13,957 bases of DNA from Bacteroidota bacterium (GTDB lineage Bacteria > Bacteroidota > Bacteroidia > 2-12-FULL-35-15). Below, one piece after another: positions 1-6,995 of this stretch. The number at the start of each line of letters is the position of its first letter. Within the stretch, counting starts at the first letter, position 1. Made by a program: the position numbers and the translations under genes. Where the stretch lies: contig JAHEYA010000018.1 of assembly GCA_023251855.1 (NCBI GenBank), positions 1 through 13,957 on the forward strand, written 5' to 3'. Under the pieces are notes generated by a model, which did not search any database, was not told the origin of the DNA, and saw only the letters and a list, made by a program, of their open reading frames with translations.

Positions 1-1467
1 GAGATTACGTAAATTCACTTGTGGACTTAATGTTGTGTTGCAACTTGAATAACCTGCAGCAGGTACAGCTATTGATTGAATGGAAGCATCTAGGGCAAAA
101 GCAGGAGGGGTAGCATTCGGATCAAATCCGTCCTGTAAAGTTGTACCTGTATTACCCGGATCCAGCCAGATCTTTAATTGAGTAGAACTGCTACCTCCGC
201 CAAGCCAGGAGGTTGCAAACTTCCCATAATAATCATTCATACTGGAAGGTGCAGCACCACAGCCGGATGGACCACCATACAGCTGTCCTACAATTCTGTG
301 GTTTTGATCAAATAATGGAGAACCTGATGAACCACCTTCTGTACAAGCTGTTGTCCATTGCCCAATATTCCAACAATCGGCACCACTGTATGATGCGCTT
401 ACTGTTGAATTTAAGGCTTCTGATATTTTTTTGATATCACCTGCAGGATGATGAATGCCTGTTGCAGTTGTTGCAGGGGTATTTACATTCGACCAACCAT
501 TAAAATAAGGAGTATAGGAAGCAGGAATTGTTCCTCCAACCAAGCCACCGGTAATCTCCACCAAACAAAAATCCGAACCTGCACTGCGCGCTCTCAATGT
601 AGATGTATTAAGTGATTGAGCGGTAGATGGTGCTGTTCCCGGATTTGAACAACCAGGAGCTTCCCAATTAAAGCGGAATACCCAAGTTGCAAAATCGTTG
701 CTGGAACTGCAATGGTTTGCGGTTAATACATAAGGTTTTGAATCCTGCGGTACATCATTGATCACAGAACCACTGCAAAAGGCACTACCTCCAACAACTA
801 AACAAACTACACCATGTTTTTCATTTTGCCAATTTAACCCTAATGGACAATTTACATTTACCTGGCAGGAACCGGCATCACCAAATGATTTGGTAACATA
901 CTCTTCAACTCCTCTATAGCCATGTGTTACGCGGAACAGATTCAAACGACCTTGATTTGCAACTGTTGCAGGTTCATCGTATTCAATTATCAGATCTTCA
1001 CCCGGAATTAAATCAGTAGCAAACATTTTGCTGGGATCGTTATTCGCCTTTGTAAATGCACCAATTACAAAATTTTTGTTAGAAGTATAAACAAATAATT
1101 TTGCTCCATCCGGCAAGTAAAAATCATCAAAAGCAAGATTCAGCGATTGTGCACCAGTTGATTTTAATGCCAATTGCCATACTCTGTCATTATTTGGCAG
1201 TGTGGTCCAAACACCGGAAGTATTCAAATTATAATTTACAATATGATTATATCCAAACCGGAATGGGCCTTTGCTTTGATCATTTACTGCATCTTCTGCT
1301 TGTAATGTTTGCAAATCAAAAGCAGGGAGCAGTTCAAATTTAACCGGCTGGCTTGAAATAAAATACTTGTCGAAACTAAGTGGTTTTCCACCTTCACTGA
1401 ATTGGGCAGTTGCTATACTGGTAAGGAATAAAGAAGAAAGCAGGGAAAATCGGAAATTTTTTTTCAT
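1..1467 (-). CDS. Secreted lysyl-endopeptidase-like serine protease, 3' end beyond the window
   Basis: The frame is open from ATG 1467 to the left edge: 489 complete codons and no stop, so the C-terminus is missing. A signal peptide (residues 1-21, ending TAQ) is followed by a propeptide of about 170 residues and a trypsin-fold protease domain (about 201-448). The triad is His252 (TANHC), Asp299 (GSDF) and Ser381 (GSSGSP). By remembered numbering of Achromobacter protease I, Cys201/Cys207 match Cys6/Cys12, Cys231 matches Cys36, Cys253 matches Cys58 and Cys403 matches Cys216. Asp412, 31 residues after the serine, matches Asp225, which sets lysine specificity. I infer cleavage after lysine outside the cell. 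Lys193 is a possible self-processing site. After the protease, residues 459-489 (DASIQSI..., CNTTLSP) resemble the start of a CARDB-like beta domain. The start lies 9 nt after the stop of the upstream paralogue, suggesting one operon. A T9SS sorting domain may lie beyond the edge. Confidence 0.93.
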   Translation of the reverse strand, partial: MKKNFRFSLLSSLFLTSIATAQFSEGGKPLSFDKYFISSQPVKFELLPAFDLQTLQAEDAVNDQSKGPFRFGYNHIVNYNLNTSGVWTTLPNNDRVWQLALKSTGAQSLNLAFDDFYLPDGAKLFVYTSNKNFVIGAFTKANNDPSKMFATDLIPGEDLIIEYDEPATVANQGRLNLFRVTHGYRGVEEYVTKSFGDAGSCQVNVNCPLGLNWQNEKHGVVCLVVGGSAFCSGSVINDVPQDSKPYVLTANHCSSSNDFATWVFRFNWEAPGCSNPGTAPSTAQSLNTSTLRARSAGSDFCLVEITGGLVGGTIPASYTPYFNGWSNVNTPATTATGIHHPAGDIKKISEALNSTVSASYSGADCWNIGQWTTACTEGGSSGSPLFDQNHRIVGQLYGGPSGCGAAPSSMNDYYGKFATSWLGGGSSSTQLKIWLDPGNTGTTLQDGFDPNATPPAFALDASIQSIAVPAAGYSSCNTTLSPQVNLRNL

Positions 1468-1476
1468 GGAAAATTG

Positions 1477-3162
1477 TTATTGAATAATTATTTTTTTAGT
1501 GGTACTCAAATCAGTATTTTCTGAATGAAGGCGAATAAAGTAAATTCCTTTTGGTTGCCCTGAAATATCAATATTAATAGGGTAATTAGTTGATTGTATG
1601 ATTGGTAATCTATAAACAATTTCTCCCAGAATATTATAAACTTCCAAACTCGTGATTTTAAACTTTAAACTTTGAACTTGAAACTTTCCTTCAGTGGGAT
1701 TTGGATAAATAGAAACTTGGTTATCCAACGAATTCGTAGCAATACCAGCAGGAGTACATGTATAAGAGCCAGCAAGTGTTGTAACTCCTGAATTATTGGG
1801 GTCTAACCAAGGTTTAAGCTGTTGCGAATTTGCGCTTCCATTTGAGGTCCAATGATATGCTATTTTCCCATATGCATCAGGCAATGTTGGACTACTTCCC
1901 GGAGATTGACAACCATTTGCCACACAACAGGAACCACCTCCAGTAAGTGTCCCGAAAATTAAGCCCGCAGTATTAAAAACCGGTGATCCGGATGAGCCGG
2001 GCTCAGTACTTCCATGCCCTGCTTGCCAAACAAACCTCCAGTGTGTGGCGGCAACCTGCCCACCCCAGGAAGTTGAAGTTGGAGTCGTTATAAAAGTGGA
2101 TATTTTTTTGCAATCACTTGCCGGATGATGAATCCCAACTCCGCCCGCTGTTACTGATGTTGAACGTGTCCAGCCAAGATAGTACGGGGTTACACCAGTA
2201 GGAAAAGTTGCGGAACTTATTTCTACCAGTAAAAAATCTGAACCTGTAGCTCCTCCATCGGCTGCACTTGCTCGTTTTGCGCAACCGGTTTTTACTTTGT
2301 TTGTTAATGCTGTTCCGGTTGCACAACCTGTTTTTTCATAATCGAAATAAAATTTCCATTGACTGTAGGCGGTTGTCTCCACCCCGTTTGACTCATCTAT
2401 AGCACAATGCATAGCTGTTAAAATATATTTTTTACAATCCTGTGCAGTATTGTTAACCAGTGAACCTGTGCACCATCCTGCACTACTTCCAATAACAACA
2501 AAAATTCGTACAACCCCCTTTTTTTGATTCTGCCAGTTTGCACCATCCGGACACATAATATCTTTTTGGCAAGGTTCCGATTCATCGATCAGAACACTTT
2601 TAAATTGATGGGATATTCTAAAAATGCTGAAATGTCCCTGTCCTTTTACATTTTCAGGTTCATAATATTCAAGTATTTGTGTGTCGCCTATCAAATGATC
2701 AGTAGAAAAAATTCCTTCGTTTGAAGTCGCTTCTTCATTATTTTTTGAAGTAAAAGCACCTATCTCCTGTGTTCTATTTCCATTATAAACAAACAGTTTG
2801 GCACCATCTGGTAAATAAAAATTTTGAAAATAAACAGATATCTTTTTTGCCCCTGGAGAAACAATTTTTAATTTCCAGAGTCTTTCACCATTTGAAAGGG
2901 CGGTCCATGTTCCGGAGTTTAATAGATCATAACTTACATCAAATAGTTTATCAGTTAGTTGATAAGTTCCTTGTTTCACTCTTTGTTCTGAAAGTGCGAT
3001 CAAGGGTGCAAAATCAAAAGCCGGGGTAGTTACAGTTGCTATCAGGTCATCATTTAGCTGATTAAGAAAACTATAAGGTTTTCCTCCTTCGCTATCTTGA
3101 GCCACAATAGAATTCAATCTAATAAGTGCTGTTACTATTAAGAGTAGATTTATTTTTTTCAT
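1477..3162 (-). CDS. T9SS-secreted lysyl-endopeptidase-like serine protease
   Basis: This 561-residue protein has a signal peptide (about 1-22, ending VAQ), a propeptide, a trypsin-like domain (about 198-466) and a type A T9SS C-terminal domain (about 481-561: SIYPNPTEGKF near its start, KGIYFIRL, and a terminal KKIIIQ). The triad is His252 (TAMHC), Asp309 (GSDF) and Ser391 (GSSGSP). Cys198/Cys204, Cys231 and Cys253 keep the spacing of Achromobacter protease I. Asp429 in the DAYGK segment aligns with the lysine-specificity Asp of that family, although a short insertion shifts its distance from the serine. The sorting domain indicates export through the type IX system with removal of the domain at the cell surface. 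The protein is collinear with the downstream gene at 1467 and has its His at the same residue number, so the two are tandem duplicates. The gene starts 35 nt after the lipoprotein stop, probably in the same operon. Extra cysteines (294, 351, 412, 413, 418) may add disulfides. Exact substrate preference is inferred. Confidence 0.95.
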   Translation of the reverse strand: MKKINLLLIVTALIRLNSIVAQDSEGGKPYSFLNQLNDDLIATVTTPAFDFAPLIALSEQRVKQGTYQLTDKLFDVSYDLLNSGTWTALSNGERLWKLKIVSPGAKKISVYFQNFYLPDGAKLFVYNGNRTQEIGAFTSKNNEEATSNEGIFSTDHLIGDTQILEYYEPENVKGQGHFSIFRISHQFKSVLIDESEPCQKDIMCPDGANWQNQKKGVVRIFVVIGSSAGWCTGSLVNNTAQDCKKYILTAMHCAIDESNGVETTAYSQWKFYFDYEKTGCATGTALTNKVKTGCAKRASAADGGATGSDFLLVEISSATFPTGVTPYYLGWTRSTSVTAGGVGIHHPASDCKKISTFITTPTSTSWGGQVAATHWRFVWQAGHGSTEPGSSGSPVFNTAGLIFGTLTGGGSCCVANGCQSPGSSPTLPDAYGKIAYHWTSNGSANSQQLKPWLDPNNSGVTTLAGSYTCTPAGIATNSLDNQVSIYPNPTEGKFQVQSLKFKITSLEVYNILGEIVYRLPIIQSTNYPINIDISGQPKGIYFIRLHSENTDLSTTKKIIIQ

Positions 3163-3197
3163 AAAGTATAAATTTTCAATTTTGATAATCGTAGATT

Positions 3198-3662
3198 TTA
3201 TTTCGATTCGTATTTGATAAATTTGTTTGCCACCTGTATTGACAATGATTTTCCACTTTTTGTACCAACTATATTAAATTTCAATTCGGCATTTACTAGT
3301 TCCCTGCATCCATCATCATTATTGGTATGTTTGAGAAATAATTTTAATTTTGGAGGCAACGATTTAGCATACATGGCATTTGAATACAAATCAAAACTAT
3401 GTTCCTTACAACCACCACTATAGTTTACAAATACTGATAATATATCACCTGAAATTGCCAAACTATCCACATTAACAGTTGCCCCACCAATATTCATAAT
3501 ATCAAGTTTATGGTCAACTATTACACTCTTAATTTCGGTCGTGGTTTTGGAAGACGCTTTGTTTGTTGTAGAACTTGCGATCGAAGCTGTCATCGCTTTT
3601 TTATGACAAGCCGAAAATAGTACCGATAATGCAAATACAAGGGAAATAAAGAGCTTAAACAT
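3198..3662 (-). CDS. Small lipoprotein of unknown function
   Basis: Starting at ATG 3662, the product is 154 residues. A lipoprotein signal (MFKLFISLVFALSVLFSAC) places the lipidated cysteine at residue 19. It is followed by a Ser/Thr/Lys-rich linker (about 20-44) and a globular, beta-rich domain (about 45-154). Visible motifs are GGCKEHSFDLY (Cys85) and HTNNDDGCRELV (Cys119), whose two cysteines could pair in the periplasm. I recall similar GGC...H.F.L / H..N.D.C arrangements in uncharacterised Bacteroidota lipoproteins but cannot assign a name. The frame can be extended upstream to a TTG at 3704, but the promoter at 3682-3712 would lie inside that extension, and the ATG gives the better signal peptide. 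The gene leads a probable three-gene unit with the two secreted proteases. A role in their folding, inhibition or surface retention is only a guess. Confidence 0.85.
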   Translation of the reverse strand: MFKLFISLVFALSVLFSACHKKAMTASIASSTTNKASSKTTTEIKSVIVDHKLDIMNIGGATVNVDSLAISGDILSVFVNYSGGCKEHSFDLYSNAMYAKSLPPKLKLFLKHTNNDDGCRELVNAELKFNIVGTKSGKSLSIQVANKFIKYESK

Positions 3663-3681
3663 TTTTAAAAATATATTTATC

Positions 3682-3712
3682 CAAATATAGTTTTTAATGT
3701 TCAAAAAACAAA
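3682..3712 (-). promoter_or_regulatory. Bacteroidota-type sigma-A promoter for the lipoprotein-protease unit
   Basis: Read on the minus strand, TTTG (3712-3709) is followed by a 19-nt spacer and TATATTTG (3689-3682). This matches the Bacteroidota -33/-7 consensus TTTG-N19-21-TAnnTTTG with no mismatch. Transcription would start near 3675, about 13 nt before the ATG at 3662, which supports that start codon. It was the only full match I found by eye near the gene starts in this window. Confidence 0.7.
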
Positions 3713-3731
3713 ATGAAAAGTGGGTTTTTCT

Positions 3732-4631
3732 TTAATACTGGCCGAGATAGAAAATTCTCGAATTGGGATAATAGGCATTGAAATAACCATATCCATTTTG
3801 AACATTGCTAGGAAAGTGAATAGGCTCTGTTTCCAAGGCATTAAGTATATTCCCTGTTCGTTTAAAGGCGGTCAGGAATTCATAATAACCTTTGCTGATA
3901 TTTGCAATTTCAACCGCAATACTATCTGTTGAACCAACTTTTAAAATGGATTCTTTTGTTAACAGATTATCTGTAAATGAAGCATCATTTAAGAGGTCGA
4001 ATGTGGATAATATTTTATTGGAACCTTTACTGAAATAAGAACTGATGTCCAGGTTAGCCCCTTTTGATGGCTGTTTTAATATATAATTCACTACATAAAA
4101 ATTTTCTTCATTAGGATTATCTCTTAACACATATTTAATTTTAACCACAGTATCAGTAGGATTTTTTATTATGACCGGATAAACTGTATCGAACTGCACC
4201 TGTGGAAGCATAGTAGTTACAGCTGAAGTTTGAAGTCCGGAATTGGGTTCAATTACATTTAGTGTATACGTATTGTAATTTGCAAGCAAAATAGTTGTGC
4301 TTATGTAGATGCCTGGGGTCAACATATGTAAAGTATCAATTTGGTTATTATAAGAAACAGTAACAAAAGCATTCGTCACTAAAAACTTATTAAATGCTGT
4401 TGAATCAACAGCTCCACCAGTTGCGAGAGGCTCCAGTGGACTAAATGATTTTGTCAGAGTCACGAAAATAAAACTTTGTGGTATTATTTGAGAGGCAACA
4501 GCTATGCGGGGTTCTGATGGTTTTACATTGATATCAATTCCCTCAGGAACACAGCCTTGAATTATAAATAGCATAAATGCGCAATAGAAGTAAATAACGT
4601 TTTTCATTTTTGATTTTGTAAAAATTTGCAT
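3732..4631 (-). CDS. DUF4249 family outer-membrane-associated lipoprotein
   Basis: The 299-residue product has a lipoprotein signal with lipobox IIQGC (Cys27). It then has a domain resembling DUF4249, an uncharacterised Bacteroidota family usually encoded beside TonB-dependent receptors. Recognisable family features are the early PRIAVASQI segment, the VTVSYN beta strands, and the C-terminal HFPSNVQNGYGYFNAY stretch. A second in-frame ATG at 4607 (MKNVIYFY...) gives a more usual signal peptide with Lys at position 2, so the true protein may be 291 residues; the two cannot be told apart here. The gene lies 15 nt (or 39 nt from the inner ATG) after the stop of the TonB-dependent receptor and is surely co-transcribed with it. 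By family context it probably acts as a surface or periplasmic partner of that transporter. The substrate is unknown. Confidence 0.88.
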   Translation of the reverse strand: MQIFTKSKMKNVIYFYCAFMLFIIQGCVPEGIDINVKPSEPRIAVASQIIPQSFIFVTLTKSFSPLEPLATGGAVDSTAFNKFLVTNAFVTVSYNNQIDTLHMLTPGIYISTTILLANYNTYTLNVIEPNSGLQTSAVTTMLPQVQFDTVYPVIIKNPTDTVVKIKYVLRDNPNEENFYVVNYILKQPSKGANLDISSYFSKGSNKILSTFDLLNDASFTDNLLTKESILKVGSTDSIAVEIANISKGYYEFLTAFKRTGNILNALETEPIHFPSNVQNGYGYFNAYYPNSRIFYLGQY

Positions 4632-4646
4632 TCTGCTAGACCTAAA

Positions 4647-6935
4647 CTAAAATTTAAAATTATACGCTACAAAAGGAATAAAACCAAATAATCCTTTTGC
4701 TACATATTTCGCACTGCCATCTTCATTTCCAACTATCTGAACTCGATATGGCTGAGCACGATTATAAAAATTATAAGCTCCAAACGACCATTCCCCAGTC
4801 CATTTCAAATATTTTCGGTTTGGTCTCGACTTAATAATAATACTTATATCCAAGCGATGAGCACTTGGTAATTGACCACTGTTCCTTTCCGCATAAATCG
4901 GTAAAAGATCTACACTGGTAAGTGATGAATTGGGCATTACAAAAGTGCCTGTAATTGGCGTGAAACGCTGACCTGTTGAAAATACCCATACTACAGAAGT
5001 TGAAACCCGTTTAGTAAAATCAAAACTGCCAACAACTGATATATCATGCCTTCTGTCATATTTGGCATAATACGTTTTTCCCTGATTCAAATCATCAAAA
5101 TGTCGTGTAGCCCATGAAATCGTATATCCTACCCAACCCGAAAATCTTTCGATCATTTTTTGTGCAAAAAATTCAAAACCATAAGAGTCACCTTTGCCCA
5201 CTACCAGCTCTTTTTCGTAGTTATCATTTAAAATTAGATTTGCCCCTTCACGGTATTCAATCAAATTATCTAATTTTTTATAATAGGTTTCTGCAGTTAA
5301 AGTGGTTTTTATTTTATCAATTAAATAATTGTACCCTAAAGCTACTTGTGTGCTTGTTTGTGGTTTTATATCATTACTTACCGGATACCAAAGATCGGTT
5401 GGTAATGCTATTGAAGAGCTTGATACCAGATGGATATACTGTACCATTGTTGAATAACTGAACTTCAAAGATTGTTTTTCATTGAACGAATAAGCCGCTG
5501 AAAATCGTGGTTCAGGATTAAAATAAATTTTTCCTTTATCAGTTAATAAAATTGATTGACGCATTCCATAATTTAATTTGAGTCGGTCGGTTGCATCAAA
5601 CTCATGATTAGAATAAAATGCAAGCTCTTGTGTCATAATTAATTTCCCTTCTGCCGACTTTACTAGAGCTGAAATTTCACCTGCAGTATTTACAATGTTG
5701 GGGCGGAAACTATGATTAGTAAAGGCCATCCCATATTTTACCGCATTTTTCGAATTTTTAAAATAACTAAAGTCATATTTAAAACCAACATCTACTATTT
5801 TTGATTTTGCACTAAATGAATTACCTGCAGCTTCCGCAGATACTATATATCGGAAACGGGTATAAATCAATGAGAAATTGGAGAATAGTTTTTCATTAAA
5901 TAAATGATTCCATCGTGCGGTACCAATTCCATTACCCAAAGAAAAGCCACCACCAAAGTTGCTGGAGCCTAGTTCTAAAATATCATCGCCATAATATCCA
6001 CTAATAAAAAGTCGATTTTTATCAGAAAGTTTATAATTTAATTTACAATTGGCATCATAAAAGTGATAAGGCAAAACATTCTTGCCATTGTACGCTAATT
6101 TGAATACTTGGTCAATGTAAGAACGCCTTCCGGAAATGATAAAGGACATTTTATCCTTAATAATTGGACCTTGCAACGTTAAATGTGACGACAATAAACC
6201 AATACCGCCATCCACATGATAATTTTGCATATCACCATCTTTCATACGTATATCCATCACAGAAGACAAACGCCCTCCATACTGTGCCGGAAACCCTCCT
6301 TTATACAAGGTAACTTCCTTCAACGCATCATTATTAAATACTGAAAAAAATCCAAACAGGTGGGAAACATTATATACAATGGCCTCATCTAATAATATAA
6401 GATTATCATCTCCCGATCCACCTCTTACATACATTGCATTTTGGCCTTCTCCACCACGTTTTACACCAGGCATCAGTTGCATAACCTTCATGATATCCGT
6501 TTCTCCTCCAATAGTTGGAATGTTTTTTATTTTTTCTATTGGCATATAAATACTACTCATTTGAGCTGAACGAACCTGCTCTTTTTCTCTGCTGCTTTCT
6601 GCTGAAACAACAACTTCTTTTAACGTATTTTCAGAAGATTTTAATTTTGAATTTAAAGTGATATTATTTTTTAAATCGATATGATGAATTTGTGTTACAT
6701 ACCCTAAATAACTGATCACAATTTCATACTTGCCTTCCGGCAGCGTAAGAGAATAAAATCCATATACATTGGTCGCAACTCCATTGGTAGTCCCTTTTAC
6801 ATAAACCAATGAACCGATGGTAGTTTCCCGACTCACCGAGTCCGAAACTGTTCCACTTAGGGTGTATTGCTTTTGAGAATAAGCAGGAGTAAAAAGAAAA
6901 ATGGATATAATTAAAGAAAGTAGATTTTTTTTCAT
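4647..6935 (-). CDS. TonB-dependent outer-membrane receptor with carboxypeptidase-like N-terminal domain
   Basis: The 762-residue product has a signal peptide (about 1-20, ending AYS). A carboxypeptidase-regulatory-like beta domain follows at about 24-100 (YTLSGTVSDS..., GFYSLTLPEGKYEIVISYLGY). Next comes a LKEVVVSAE segment (105-113) at the usual place of the TonB-interacting region, a plug domain (about 130-232, including MYVRGG, LLDEA and GGFPAQYGGRLSSVMDIR), and a beta-barrel ending in the aromatic-rich terminus FVAYNFKF. It lacks an STN domain and is shorter than SusC-type proteins of about 1000 residues, so it is more like the siderophore/metal-receptor size class found with DUF4249 partners. 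It imports an unknown ligand across the outer membrane using TonB energy. No anti-sigma/sigma pair lies nearby. The start ATG (MKKNLLSL) immediately follows the octamer repeat at 6938-6993. The gene is 60 nt downstream of uvrB on the same strand. Confidence 0.95.
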   Translation of the reverse strand: MKKNLLSLIISIFLFTPAYSQKQYTLSGTVSDSVSRETTIGSLVYVKGTTNGVATNVYGFYSLTLPEGKYEIVISYLGYVTQIHHIDLKNNITLNSKLKSSENTLKEVVVSAESSREKEQVRSAQMSSIYMPIEKIKNIPTIGGETDIMKVMQLMPGVKRGGEGQNAMYVRGGSGDDNLILLDEAIVYNVSHLFGFFSVFNNDALKEVTLYKGGFPAQYGGRLSSVMDIRMKDGDMQNYHVDGGIGLLSSHLTLQGPIIKDKMSFIISGRRSYIDQVFKLAYNGKNVLPYHFYDANCKLNYKLSDKNRLFISGYYGDDILELGSSNFGGGFSLGNGIGTARWNHLFNEKLFSNFSLIYTRFRYIVSAEAAGNSFSAKSKIVDVGFKYDFSYFKNSKNAVKYGMAFTNHSFRPNIVNTAGEISALVKSAEGKLIMTQELAFYSNHEFDATDRLKLNYGMRQSILLTDKGKIYFNPEPRFSAAYSFNEKQSLKFSYSTMVQYIHLVSSSSIALPTDLWYPVSNDIKPQTSTQVALGYNYLIDKIKTTLTAETYYKKLDNLIEYREGANLILNDNYEKELVVGKGDSYGFEFFAQKMIERFSGWVGYTISWATRHFDDLNQGKTYYAKYDRRHDISVVGSFDFTKRVSTSVVWVFSTGQRFTPITGTFVMPNSSLTSVDLLPIYAERNSGQLPSAHRLDISIIIKSRPNRKYLKWTGEWSFGAYNFYNRAQPYRVQIVGNEDGSAKYVAKGLFGFIPFVAYNFKF

Positions 6936-6937
6936 TT

Positions 6938-6993
6938 TTTTATCATTATATCAGTACATCAGCAAATCATCACATCATCACATCAGCACATCA
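6938..6993. repeat. Seven-unit degenerate 8-bp tandem repeat between uvrB and the receptor gene
   Basis: On the minus strand the region divides exactly into seven octamers that all begin TGAT: TGATGTGC, TGATGTGA (twice), TGATTTGC, TGATGTAC, TGATATAA and TGATAAAA. They decay towards the receptor start codon. The array fills all but a few bases of the gap between the uvrB stop (6996) and the receptor ATG (6935). Because 8 is not a multiple of 3, TGA stops fall in all three reading frames, and four units contain the overlapping stop-start TGATG. Function is unknown. Confidence 0.85.
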
Positions 6994-6995
6994 AT

